From Fratercula arctica (lineage: Eukaryota; Chordata; Aves; Charadriiformes; Alcidae): a stretch of DNA of 64,000 nt. The translations under genes and the position numbers were made by a program. The stretch covers positions 123,016,626-123,080,625 of the forward strand of contig CANTUZ010000003.1 in NCBI GenBank assembly GCA_947846985.1, read 5' to 3'. The notes beneath the pieces were generated by a model, which was given only the letters and a program-made list of their open reading frames with translations, had not been told where the DNA came from and ran no database searches. Positions 38,742 to 49,552 of this stretch are shown in pieces (the first letter of the stretch is position 1; the number at the start of each line of letters is the position of its first letter).

Positions 38742-40071
38742 CTAGAATAAAAACCACAACAAATAGAATACAGTCAAAATCATTGTAATTGATTAAAATA
38801 TTTTAGCTCTAAGTAGCCTGGCATATAAATTGCTTCAAGTTCTCACGTGCAAGACTAGAGGGTCCCTTGGTAAATTTTAATCCAGACTATTTCTGATGGA
38901 AAAAAAAGCCGGTATGCTGTAAAACTCTACACAGAAAGGATGGGGAAAAGGGGGAATGTATTTACTATGAAGAAAATATTTTTAGAAAACCCCACACTTT
39001 TAATTTAACCAGGCAAGAATTACAATTGTTGACCACACTGAAACCAAGCTATTTATGACTCAGCATCTCCACTGGTACATTCACATCGATAGCATCTCTT
39101 TAGTTGCACGGCTTCATAACTTCTGCTGAATAATTATAAAACAAAAACAAAACAGTCACCACCACCAATACACAAGTCCCAACTTGCAGGACTGAAGACT
39201 ACAGTTCTGCCCAACAAGCTACAGTCATGGTTTGGCTACCTGTGTACAAATATGTAATTTTAGTCCAGTTGTAAACAGCTTTTTTGTTGTCTCTAATCCA
39301 TTTTCCTTGAACACATCTCACATCTTGCTTTCCAGAAGCTGTCACAGCAGCTAAGGATAAGCCAGAAGACAGCGTTCTTTGACCACCCCTTTCTCCACAC
39401 ACTCTCGAAGATGGAAATTGCAAAGGTAGCTACATATGGTTGCTCTGACAGTTCCACCCTACCTATAGAGCCAATTTAAACAACAGCCATTCCTCAGGGC
39501 TGGATCTGCATTTTGTCAGCACTAAGGGGCTGGAGTGGAACAAGCAGAACAGGGACTCAGCATCTCATACTCATCGACTGGAGAAACAAACCTGAAATTG
39601 GAGGCTAAAGCAGGGGAAAAAGTTGACAAAGCCGTAAGCGTACAAAGAGGCACTTCTCTTATAACAATTTTGTCTTACAGCAATGCAATTTGCAAAATTC
39701 AGTCTCTAACCAACTGTTTTAAAAAATATGGTTAAAAAAAGCTAACAGAAATTTATAAATTCTGTTTGAACCAGAAAACCCCAAGTACTCCATCAATATT
39801 TCCAAGAGTAGGCAATCACAAATTTGAACAGACTTCCAGTCTTGAGAGAGTAATGTTTTTCCTTAGATATTCAGGAAGGGAAATAAATTCTACATATCAG
39901 AGAGGGAAAAAGTGTTTCCTTCCTCCCTAATGTAAACTTAGTGCGAGGTATGAAAGAGTTAATTACCAGACTTCTGCTAGTATGATCCGATCCAAAAAGT
40001 TAAGTGTGCACACTTTTGTGCCCATCTTATGGTCAGAAAAATTAAATACCATATACCTCTTTAAACCCTGA

Positions 40072-40142
40072 TATACTTTGCGGGTTGGACTAGGTAATCT
40101 TGAGAGGTTCCTTCCAACCTAAACAATTCTGTGCTTCTGTTC
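40072..40142 (+). mobile_element. CR1 3'-end scrap
   Basis: 'gggttggactaggtaatctt' through 'ccttccaacctaaacaattc' is the last ~65 bp of a CR1. Confidence 0.8.
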
Positions 40143-41562
40143 AAGATCATGTGCGGCAATGTTTTTGGCTGTAGCTGTTCAAGACAGGCTGGTAAAAACA
40201 AACATGCAAATAGGAAAAAGACTGAGATGCTAAACATAACCATGTTAAATTAAGTTCATTTACAACTTGCTTTCACATGCTGCTGGCTCTCACAGCTATT
40301 GACGGGGAATCCATGTTTGAAGCAGCATTGAAGTATATTAAGAAAAGAACACAAATAGTAAAACTGTTCCAAACCTAGGAAAAATAAAACATGACATAGA
40401 AAAGCAGAAAAGGGAATAATCTACACCTTAAGTGAGGTCATAGAACCAACCAACACATCTCAAACTACAGCGTCTTGCTTATATTCTGAAACAAGCAAGT
40501 GTTGCTGTGAAGAGCAGTCAACACACTGAATTTAAATGATAAAAATTAGCAACAATGTTTGAGACATGCTACATCTAACCACACCTGATTTCAGCCCAAT
40601 TTCAAGTTCACATGGCCTTGAAAAGCTATGTCCTTCTCATCTAAGGAAGCCATTTCTCAGACTTATTTTTCAAGAACTTGGTGCCTCTTTCAAAAAAATA
40701 ACAAAATACCCAAAGACCTGAACTATCCCATCTTCCAGGCCAGCGTTACTTAACTCTAAAGGTTTCTGTATATTCTCACATCCTGACCAGAAGATTTCAA
40801 GTTACATACAGACGAAGTCAATTCCTACTTAGTTTTGTACAAGATGCCTAATCCTCTTTGCATCTAGCCTTTTGATTTTGACGTTTTACTAACAGTTTCC
40901 TAAACTCAGGAAAAGAAGCCTTTACGGTTCATTGTCATCTCCAAAACACTGGCTTCAAGCAATGTTGTTTCTTTTTCCCCAAACACTTTGGCCACCAACT
41001 CCAAGAGACTTTATTCAACAACTTCAGCGAAGCCAACTTGAAGAGTGGATTAGCGATTGACTTTTTAGCATGCTTTCTGTAATTCCAGTGCCATTCCACC
41101 TGTGATCTGTAGATAATGCTTCATACGAGAGGTTCAGAAGCAACATGATCCTATAAGATGAACTGTACTCACACCAAGTATTGTGTTAAAGTTGGAAGCA
41201 CAAACATTGGGCAAATCCAGGTCAGGATCTAGAGTCTTGGGAAAAACTCCAAGAACACTTCACACAAATCATCATATTAATGACATTCAAAGTAGAGACT
41301 CCAAACAAATACACCCATCCTCTGACTTCCTCACAACCTCAAACTGAAAAAAACATGCAAAAACCCAGACTCAATAACCCATGAAAAGTTCTAACTCTGC
41401 AAAAAGCAGAAAAAAACATTCATCATGTCCTTTCAGGATTTCTCCAGTTTAAGCTTGAGATTTTATTACTATATAGTATCATAAAGGAGATGAAGAATAC
41501 ATTTACTAGAGCCAGAAAAGAATGTCAAATTATATAGCCTAGTCATACAGTGCCCTTTCATC

Positions 41563-41579
41563 AAAAAAAAAAAAAAAAA
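41563..41579. repeat. A17 tract
   Basis: Seventeen consecutive A; no retroelement body recognised upstream. Confidence 0.95.
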
Positions 41580-42239
41580 CCAAACACAAACTAGGTGAAA
41601 TGAAGAAAAAAGACAACTACATCATTGCGAAACGAGAGGAAAGTTTTGCAAACGAGCATATAGATAACCTATTAATTGGTGTAGACAGACGAATGCTGTA
41701 ATAAGCAATCTTTAGTGTCAAGATAGTTTCTTACCACAGATCCAGTTCTGTATACTCTTTGTTAAGCCTCTACATATGAAATGTTGTGGTTATTTTTATA
41801 TGTATATGAAAACAAAACAAAACACTTTTGATGACACTGGGGATAAAGGAGAAGGAGGGGATACCTACCCATCTACCCCAAGGCACTGCAAAAAAACCTG
41901 TGGGCAAAAGGGGTAGGAAACAGCTATTTTGTTAGTGCGGTTATGGATTTATACATTATTTATAATCATAAGAAGTCCATCCAATTCCTGCTGTAAAGGG
42001 TAAATTAAGACATACATAGATGACTATTATAAAGAGTAAAAAACGCAAAATGAAAAGGATGACTCCCACAAGTGAAATTTTTTTTTCAAATAAATTTCAA
42101 AGGTACTAAGGGGGCAATAAGGGGGAGGCAATGAAAAAAAGTCATCAGACTTTGGAAAGAAAGCATGTAGGTGGATTAATTCATGGTTATCTGTCCCAGA
42201 GAAATGAGGTGATAAAACAAACTAGACAACTCCTTTACA

Positions 42240-43640
42240 AGCGAGAAGACAAGAGGAGAATGTCACCTTAGTCATTCCCCACCCAATTCTGATCACGGAG
42301 AAAGGAAAAGAACTCATTCATTGCATACAAGCACTGGCAGCGTTTCCCCAACCCATTCCCACCCACATGAAGGCACAAAAGGAGAATACATTATTCTCCC
42401 AACTCCATTTTAATTAGTCAGTGGGAAAGAAACTCCAGTGCTGTACTCCCCTGTTTCAGTTCTGTTATGTATTAAGGGAGAACCACACTATAATCCCCCA
42501 CATCCTCTATTTCAGTTAGGAAACCATGGAGTAAAGAGGGCAAATGCTACACTCTCCCACTCTTCCATGCTCCTCCTCGCTATACTACAGGGCAGAATGA
42601 AGATGCAGCGTATCTCTTCTTCTCCTTTCCTTCCACACAGTGACACCACGACAGTCCCTGCTCTGCTCCGTGCAGGGAGGATGGAAAGGCAGAAACTCTT
42701 TCTGTTGAGATTCTCTATGTGTATGGAGGGACAGGTCTAGCATTTCCCTCCATTTGAGTTCGTATTTCATGGCAAGCTAAAGGAACTGGAGAGGGAGCTA
42801 GCTATCATCCCTTAGACTGGGAGGGGAGGTAGGGTGCAAGCTGAACTAGCATCCCCTTCCCCTTGAATCCTCACTGTGTTTTAAGGGCAAAATGAACACG
42901 CGAACACACAGGACTAGTATCCTCTTGGCTTTCTGCTGCATTGCAAAGGAAAAGGATGGATATAAGTACATAAGACTAGCATCCCTTCCTCCTGGGTCTC
43001 TGCATCCATAGCAAAAGGCAAAGGAGAGTGTGCGTGGATAGAGCTGGCATCCCCTTGGGTCCCTGCTGCGCAGCAAAGGGAAAAGGGCAAGGGAGGCGCG
43101 TGTGGGACTGGCATCCCTTTCCTCCTGGGTCACCGCTACCGCACTGCGAGGAGAAAGGAGGGAAGCATGGAACTAACAACCTCTTGGGTGCCCAATGCGC
43201 TGCAGGAGAAAAGGTGGGGGGTGTGAAAGGGGGGTATGGCACCCCCTCCTCCCCGGGTCCCCACTGCACTGCTGGGGGAAAGGGGGGCAGCGGGTGCCCT
43301 TCCCTTTTGGACCCCCACACAGCAAGGGGAAAAGAGGGGGAGGGCGCACATGGACCAACATCCCTCTCCCCCGGAGGAGAAGGCGGGGAGAGTACCCGGG
43401 ACTCGCACCCCCCTCCCCTTGGGTCCCTAAAGGCAAGGGAGGGGAATCGCATGGGGATGAGCATCATCCCCTTCTGCTGGCTCCAGTGGGAGGGACAGGG
43501 GGCAGCGGGAACGGCCGGGACCAGCATCTCCCGGCCCCGAGGCGCTGCTGAGGGAGAGGGGGTGGATCTGGCACCTCCATGTCGTTCAGCGGAGGACAGG
43601 ACGAGCATCCCCTCTCCTCCTGTCGCCCGCCGCATCGGAG
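42240..43640. repeat. Degenerate ~60-bp minisatellite abutting the CpG island
   Basis: A recurring unit of the form 'gactggcatcccctt-cctgggtcc-ctgcactgc-agggaaaag-gaggg' can be followed for about 1.4 kb. Unit starts, judged by the 'ctggcatccc' word, are near 42848, 42914, 42975, 43043, 43107, 43172, 43237, 43291, 43353, 43402, 43461, 43522, 43568 and 43601: mostly 59-68 bp apart, with shorter steps of 33-54 bp. Weaker, more AT-rich units extend back to about 42240. GC content climbs toward the promoter. The array is the reason long open frames exist on both strands here; neither shows gene-like features. Confidence 0.75.
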
Positions 43641-43860
43641 CGGGGGCCTTAACCCTCCACCCTCCGCCCCGCTCGCTCTCCCGCCCAGAGGACGCTTCAT
43701 GGCCGCCCCCCACAGCGCCGTCTCCGGGAGCGGGTGTCTCTGCCCTTGGCGAGCGAAGCTGCCGCTGCGGGGCTGAAAGAACGACATCCCTGAGGGAAAA
43801 CCCCTTGCCCGTCTTCACACCCCGCCCCACTCCGCGCCGCCCGGGTCCCCCCACCGTTAC

Positions 43861-43990
43861 CTCAGCGCGGGGTCCCGCCGTTCCGACCCGGCTCCTTCCC
43901 TCAGGTGGCGGCGGAGGCAGCGGCCGCGCCTCCTCCTCCCGCCGCAGCGCACACCCCGCCCCCTCCGCGCCGTCACGCCCTGCCGCGCCC
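43861..43990 (-). other. FZD3: Probable FZD3 noncoding first exon
   Basis: Inside the CpG island the minus strand has a strong donor, GCTGAG|gtaacg, with the exon ending at 43861. This is the expected place for the first FZD3 exon, upstream of the start-codon exon and facing FBXO16. The 5' limit is a guess bounded by the CCAAT boxes; no TATA box is visible, as is normal for a CpG promoter. Open frames through this stretch reflect GC richness and are not taken as coding. Confidence 0.5.
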
Positions 43991-44018
43991 CGCCCCTCGC
44001 CCTGCCGGCACCAACGAG

Positions 44019-44023
44019 CCAAT
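44019..44023 (+). promoter_or_regulatory. CCAAT box
   Basis: GAGCCAATCAGGA matches the NF-Y consensus (CCAATCA/G). It lies in the CpG island between the two divergent first exons, the usual position for NF-Y in TATA-less divergent promoters. Confidence 0.65.
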
Positions 44024-44091
44024 CAGGACGCGGCCAGCAGGTTGCTAGGTAGAGCGGAACCTCCGTCTCCCCCCAGCGCTGGGGGGATCTG

Positions 44092-44096
44092 ATTGG
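44092..44096 (-). promoter_or_regulatory. CCAAT box, opposite orientation
   Basis: GATTGGCTGGC is an NF-Y site on the minus strand, about 70 bp from the plus-strand CCAAT box. Opposed CCAAT boxes fit a promoter firing in both directions. Confidence 0.65.
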
Positions 44097-44128
44097 CTGG
44101 CGGCCTCCCCGGGGGGCCGCGGGAAGCG

Positions 44129-44142
44129 GTTGCCATAGCGAC
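44129..44142. promoter_or_regulatory. RFX-type X-box
   Basis: GTTGCCATAGCGAC is an imperfect palindrome that fits RYYNYY-N2-RRNRAC, the RFX-factor X-box common upstream of ciliary genes. It lies close to the expected FBXO16 start. A half-site, GTTGCT, occurs at 44041. Function is inferred from motif only. Confidence 0.5.
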
Positions 44143-44144
44143 GG

Positions 44145-44202
44145 GAAGCGGCCTTGCGGGAGGAGGAGGCCGCGCCGCCCGCGGGCGGGGTGGAGGAGGA
44201 AG
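44145..44202 (+). other. FBXO16: Probable FBXO16 noncoding first exon (3' boundary visible)
   Basis: In the CpG island the plus strand has GAGGAAG|gtgagg, a strong donor at 44202/44203, pointing toward the FBXO16 coding exons. The 5' limit is not visible and is set arbitrarily after the X-box. No FBXO16 coding sequence is present in this exon. Confidence 0.45.
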
Positions 44203-45815
44203 GTGAGGGGCGGCCCGGCCGGGCGCTGGGCGTGAGGGGACACGGGGTCTGAGGGGACACGGGGGTGGACGGATCCCCTGGGCACACGGAGGGGGGCGGG
44301 GGGTGCGTGGGGAGGGGGGACAACCGCAGTGGGGGCAAATGCTGTGGGGTTAAATGCGTCATATTTAGTCCAATGGTGGTTTTCTTTTCGGTCTGAGGTC
44401 TTCTAACACCTTGGATTCTTTTTGGTGTCCGGGCAGGCCAGCTGTTGACTGCTCTTGTCTCGTTGATCTGCAGTCTCTGAGGGTTGTCACCTCCTTATCT
44501 TCTGCTTTACGCTCCTTGTGCACCTGCGCTCGCTGGCAGAAGGTGGGGGAACTGAAAAGTCCCAGGCTTAGGGAAAAACCCTACCGAAACATCAGTGTGT
44601 TATCAACATTTACCTCATATTAAAAGACTAAACATAGCACTGTACCAGCTACTAGGAAAATTACTAGGAAAATTAACTCTATTGTGGCCTAAAGGCTTAG
44701 GGAAACCTAGCTACTCATGCTAAGCGAGGCAAACAGCATAAATCACACTGAATTATAACCCTAAGTAATTTATTCTAATTAAAACTTACTTATTTGAGCT
44801 ATACAACTCAACAGTAGGACACTGCGGGGAACAAACACAGTGTGGCATGGGGAGGGGGATAGAAACGCAGTGGGACACAGAGGGACAGTGGAAAGAGAAG
44901 GGAGTACAACCTCCACAGGGCACGTGGAGGGGGTAACGGATTCAATGGGATGCAGGGAGGGAGTCTGATGGGAAGATGGAAGACCCTAGCGTGCCCAGGC
45001 TGTGAGGAGAGAGGGTCTCTGATGCACCCAGTGGAGAAAGTATGAATGCTACGGTGGGGGACACTGAGGCACACAGGGCCTGAGGTCTGCCCATCTGCCA
45101 GCACTGCCAGAGGGGATCGGTGTTGCTTTTGGGTCCCAGGAGAGATTTCAGCACGTGAGTGTACTTAGAACTATAAATGCTCAAAGGGACAGGGCATAAA
45201 GACATCACGCAAAGAGGATAAATGTGTGGGAAAAGCACTAATATATATTGACACAAGTACTGAGCAGCTGGGGTTTGCTACTGGCTTTTAAAGTGGGGCA
45301 GGGAAAGCTATCAGGGCATCACAGGAGATGGGGATGCTGGGCAGTATAACTGTATGTGCTGTAGGACTAGGGAAGTTCTGGTGGACTTTGAGGTGAGAGC
45401 ATCATAGGTCATCCAACTGCATAACAGGAATATAAACCCAGCAAAGTTTGGGGTAGAAAGGGAAATGCTTTATTCTCTAGGGATAAAAGGGACCTTGCTG
45501 TTGTCTTATTTAGGGGAGAAAAGGTGTTTGGGATCAATACTGATCAGTTCCCCTGGGTGTAATGTCACTGGAACTATGCAGTGCTGTGACAGCTCCTGGG
45601 AGGATGTTGGCCCTGCAGGACACAAGGAGACTGATGGGGAGGAGAAGAGGGAGTGAGAACTTCTGGCCTCTGAGCGATCCTAGAGAACATCTGTAATGTG
45701 GACACAGAGGAGAGCAGTCAGGTATTGACACCACTAAGGAGGGGAGATGGCTGGGTTTATTGGAGACCAAAGAAGGTACTAGTCCTTCGGAGATGAGTGG
45801 TGCTGTGGGGTAAAG

Positions 45816-45910
45816 GGGATAGGATAGGATAGGATAGGATAGGATAGGATAGGATAGGATAGGATAGGATAGGATAGGATGGGATGGGATGGGATGGGAT
45901 GGGATGGGAT
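45816..45910. repeat. Pentanucleotide microsatellite (GGGAT/AGGAT)19
   Basis: Nineteen perfect 5-bp units: one gggat, twelve aggat (45821-45880), then six gggat (45881-45910). It directly abuts the 3' end of a minus-strand CR1, in the position of that element's tail repeat. Confidence 0.97.
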
Positions 45911-46180
45911 ATTTCAGTTGGAAGGGACTTACAATGATCATCTATTCCAACTGCCTGACCACTTCAGGGCTGACCAAATGTTATAGCATATTATTAAGGT
46001 CATTGTCCAAACTCTTCTTAAACACTGACAGGCTTGGTGTATTGACCACCTCTCTAGGAAGCCTGTTCCAGTGTTTGACCACCCGCTTGGTAAAGAAATG
46101 CTTCCTCATGTCTAGTCTGAACCTTCTCTGATGCAGCTTTGAGCCATGGTTATTAAGACAATGGCTATGGAAGTTAGAGC
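45911..46180 (-). mobile_element. CR1 LINE fragment, 3' end
   Basis: Begins 'atttcagttggaagggac' (complement of the CR1 3' end) and runs through 'aggaagcctgttccagtgtttgacc' and 'aagaaatgcttcctcatgt', the reverse of the terminal ORF2/3'UTR region. Moderately diverged. Its 3' tail side is the pentanucleotide array. Confidence 0.85.
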
Positions 46181-46403
46181 AGCCCAGCAAGGGCACTGGT
46201 AGGGGGCAAAGGTATGGAGGAGCACAAGGGATTTGGGGGCTGTTGGGTCATTGGAGAATATCACCTCTGGGATTGGTATATGGAGGTACTGATGCCTTGG
46301 TGGGCAACACGGAGCAGTGAGGAATGCAGAAGTAGTTATCCACTGCCTGGTGTAAAGGCGATCATAGGGGTACTTGAACCTTCGGTTCTTGTGCACAGGG
46401 ATG

Positions 46404-46532
46404 CACAACAGGTTGCCCAGAGAAGCTGTGGCTGCCCCATCCCTGGAGGGGTTCCAGGCCAGGTTGGACAGGGCTTGGAGCAACCTGGTCTAGTGGGAGG
46501 TGTCCCTGCCCAGGACAGGGGGGTTGGAACTA
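46404..46532 (+). mobile_element. CR1 LINE fragment lacking its extreme 3' end
   Basis: Reads 'caggttgcccagagaagctgtggctgccc' through 'ggttggaactag' and then stops, about 45 bp short of the CR1 end, exactly where the next CR1 begins. The two copies are in tandem, same orientation. Confidence 0.85.
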
Positions 46533-47028
46533 GAAGGATGTGGACCTGTTGGAGTGGGGCCAGAGCAGGCCACAAAGATGATTTGAGGGCTGGAGCACCT
46601 CTGCTGGGAGGACAGGCTGAGAGAGCTGGGGGGGTTCAGCCTGGAGAAGAGAAGGCTCCACGGAGACCTTCCAGCCCCTGCCAGGCCCTAAAGGGGACTT
46701 CAAAGAAAGATGGGAACAAACTTTATAGCAGGGCCTGTAGTTACAGGACGAGGGGTGGTGGTTGTAAACTAAAAGAGGGGAGATTCAGACTAGATATCAG
46801 GAAGAAATATTTTACTCTGAGGGTGGTGAGCCCCTGGCCCAGGTTGCCCAGAGAAGCTGTGGCTGCCCCATCCCTGGAGGGGTTCAAGGCCAGGTTGGAC
46901 AGGGCTTGGAGCAACCTGGTCTGGTGGGAGGTGACCCTGCCCAGGGCAGGGGGTTGGAACTAGGTGATCTTTAAGGTCCCTTCCAACCTAAACTCTATGA
47001 CTCTATGATTCTATAATTCTATGATTCT
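46533..47028 (+). mobile_element. CR1 LINE fragment with intact 3' tail
   Basis: A ~500-bp 5'-truncated CR1, from 'aaggatgtggacctgttgg' to 'ctctatgattctataattctatgattc', the octamer-like tail of CR1. The 3' end of ORF2 can be read but has stops. Well preserved, so a relatively recent subfamily. Confidence 0.92.
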
Positions 47029-47577
47029 TCTGTAGAGCACACCCTGGCAGGGGTAAGCATGGCTCGTGCAGTGCAGGGTGCACAGAGGTGATGGTGCTGG
47101 GGAGACGAAGAAATATGAGTGGCACAAGGTGCTGCAGGTGTTCAGGTTCATCAGTATCGTGGTGATGCCATGCCCGGGGTTTGTTGATGCTGTAGCATTG
47201 GTACCACAGAGATCCTTGAAGCCAGCTGGGCAAACATCAGTGCCTTGGTCACAGAGCCTTCCACGGGACTGGGGACGGCTGTGAGAAGACTGATGTGGTA
47301 GTGGGCAACACTGGCAATATCATGCCATCAGAGCAGACGTGGTAACTGAGGACAGGGCGTCACTGTGCAAAGTGCAGGTGACGAATGGGGAAGGCCTGGG
47401 TGATACCAGTGATCTGCAGCTTGTGGGTTAAAGGCTAGCTAGTGGGAAAGGAGGAGTGCAGTATTGGCCTCCTTGTTGTAAATCATTGCAAATGTGCACT
47501 TAGCCTCCTGCCCTTCTCCTCTTGCCATCTTTCTGGGTGTCCTCCTACATATGAGGATCCGTTTCACATTATCTCCT

Positions 47578-47594
47578 CCCCCCCCCCCCCCCCC
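47578..47594. repeat. C17 tract
   Basis: Seventeen uninterrupted C on the plus strand, inside the FBXO16 5' intron. Confidence 0.95.
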
Positions 47595-48793
47595 AAGCTA
47601 TCCTCTTGAATTTTTCTGTTTTGAATGCCCTATTTTGGCCTACATTCTAGAGTGTTTTTCTGCTACTACTGTTTGAAGCATTTCTTCCATAGCATCAATC
47701 ATCGCACTGTCTATTGTCGATATAATAATTTACAATAAAAATTACTTTCCCGTCTGAGCTTGAGATTGATTCAGTTAAATTCTGATTATTCGCAACTGAA
47801 CTCCTCGACTCCGCCATTGTCGTCACATGGATTAATGTGATTAGGCTCTTTCTCTGCAAAAATGCATCCTTAAACCTCTGAGTGCACCAGGCTCTGTTGA
47901 ACCACAAGGGCTTACTGCTATAGAGATGTGGTCAAAAACATTAATAAAGCGGGTCTGCTTTTGAAGGACTTGTTTTGAGTATGGTTTGCACAAACCTCTG
48001 GAATGCTGTTCCAGAGGGTTAAGCAGAGATTAACCCAGCTAAAGGAAATTATTCCAATGCCCCTAGTTATTATGATATGATCATTATGTATTGTTAATCT
48101 TTCTTAAATGCAATCACATTTTTTTAAACCCAGGGCTTGACCCAACTTGTACTGAAATCAGTGAAAGTATTTCCATTGGCTTCAGCAGGATTTCGATTGG
48201 TCTTGAAATTGTCTTGCTGTAAGACAACGCCATTCATCTTCCTTGCCCTGTGAAATTAATGTATGTCTTCTTCAAACACCTCAAAAAGCACAAATCTCTT
48301 GGATCCCCACTCAGTATATCCTTTCATTCAAACAGGGAACCATTCCTAGGTACTCTCTGGCTGTATTAACCCAGACATTTTTGCTCTTTTTTAACATTTC
48401 TGCTCTGCCAGGCTCACCTGCTCTCTGCAAACTGCGTAAGATAACTGCTTTGAAACAGCTGGAGATCTCTGACCAACTTGGTGTGAAGTTAATCAAACAC
48501 AACCAGCTTGAAATCACTATATATACCCATAAAACTTGGTCTTTCCCCAGACTTTCCCCCAAATATCTTTTGCACTGGTATTTATTATGCTCCTACATTG
48601 CCTTTTTATTTTTCCTAGGAGACGGATATTAAATATTTTTTTAGCATCATGTGTCAATAGCTTTTCCTCTCTGAGTAGTGAACCAGCATTTTCCTTATAT
48701 ATATTTAAAGCTTGATTTCTTATTAGCCTCATCTCACATCTCTTGCTAGTTGAATGTTTTCAGATCAGCTGAGCTTGATGAATTTCATTCCAG

Positions 48794-48907
48794 GATACGT
48801 GAAGAAGAAGCTGGAGCAATCTCTGGAATGTTATTTTGGGCAACCGAGGGAAACACGTGCTCTGAAGTGACACTGCACAGTCCCGACTTCACCAAGGAAT
48901 TCATCCG
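48794..48907 (+). other. Candidate FBXO16 5'UTR exon
   Basis: A 114-base segment between 'tttcattccag' and CCG|gtaaatg looks like an internal exon. One frame is open throughout (…REEEAGAISGMLFWATEG…), but it cannot join in frame to the FBXO16 start exon by any of the visible acceptors, and the joining frame has a stop. If it is transcribed it is therefore leader. It contains an ATG that would start an upstream frame overlapping the main start. It could equally be an unrelated or spurious exon. Confidence 0.3.
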
Positions 48908-49176
48908 GTAAATGCACGTTGCTGATGTTGGAAGTGGGGTTGCCTCCCTCCCCTCATCACGATTTTGAGTGTAGCTGGGGAGATGAGGAGCAGACGGGAG
49001 GGTGGTTGTGTGACTGCGCTAGCACAGGGGCAGCCAGGGAGGGATGGCAGCCTGGCACATCACGTACAAAGTTAAAATGTTCAGCTCACACTCACCTTTT
49101 TGCCTGATGGTACCTGCCTTTGCAGCCCTGTTTACACATCAAGTGCATTAAACATGAAGTGCAATTCAGGCAGTTT

Positions 49177-49552
49177 ATAGAATCATAGAATTGCCTGGGT
49201 TGGAAGGGATGTTTGGATCATCTAGTCCAACCTTCAACCTAACTCTGACAAAACCCATCACTAAACCATATCTCTAAGCACTATGTCTACCCATCTTTTA
49301 AATACCTCCAGGGATGGTGCCTCAGACACTTCCCTGGGCAGCCTGTTCCAAAGCTTAATAACCCTTTCAGTGTAAAAATTTTTCTGAATATCCATCCTGA
49401 ACCTCCCCTGGCACAGTTTGAGGCCATTTCCTCTTGTCCCATGGCCTGTTCCTTGGGAGAAGAGACCGACCCCCCCCGGCTACCCGCTCCTTTCAGGGAG
49501 TTGTAGGGAGTGAGAAGTCTCCCCTCCGCCTCCTTTTCTCCAGGCTAAACAA
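49177..49552 (-). mobile_element. CR1 LINE fragment
   Basis: Starts 'tatagaatcatagaattgcctgggttggaaggga', the complement of a CR1 3' end, and continues through the reversed final ORF2 region to 'ctccaggctaaac'. 5'-truncated, about 375 bp. Confidence 0.92.

Larger units (their letters stand above)
38742..43860 (-). other. FZD3: FZD3 intron 1 (between leader exons)
   Basis: Lies between the proposed 5'UTR exon (donor at 43860-43859) and the start-codon exon (acceptor at 38743-38742). It is AT-rich with a CR1 3' scrap near 40072 and a 17-base A run at 41563. Its promoter-proximal end, from about 42240, is a degenerate minisatellite of rising GC content. Confidence 0.6.
43620..44330. promoter_or_regulatory. 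CpG island; shared FZD3/FBXO16 divergent promoter
   Basis: A dense GC- and CpG-rich block, unlike the AT-rich flanks, between the 5' ends of FZD3 (leftward) and FBXO16 (rightward). It contains GC boxes of the Sp1 type (ccccgcccc near 43988, gggcgggg near 44183), two oppositely oriented CCAAT boxes about 70 bp apart, an RFX-like X-box, and donor sites pointing both ways (43860 on minus, 44203 on plus). No TATA box is seen. The two genes are also head to head in mammals. Exact start sites cannot be fixed from sequence. Confidence 0.85.

Noticed and set aside
42976..44092. Two overlapping ~350-codon open frames, one on each strand (43028-44092 plus, 42976-44022 minus)
   Set aside because: They lie in a GC-rich tandem repeat and CpG island where stops are rare on all strands. 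Composition is dominated by Gly, Arg, Pro and Ser with no domain. They cross the proposed FZD3 first exon and promoter elements.
44810..45110. G-rich 'gggacacgg/gtggggac' texture considered as a telomere-like or G-quadruplex array
   Set aside because: The words are irregular, with no TTAGGG units and no regular spacing of G-runs. I describe it only as low-complexity intron.
46214..46963. 249-codon plus-strand open frame
   Set aside because: It runs from unique sequence through two tandem CR1 fragments, mostly in CR1 3' sequence. It has no start context or domain of its own.
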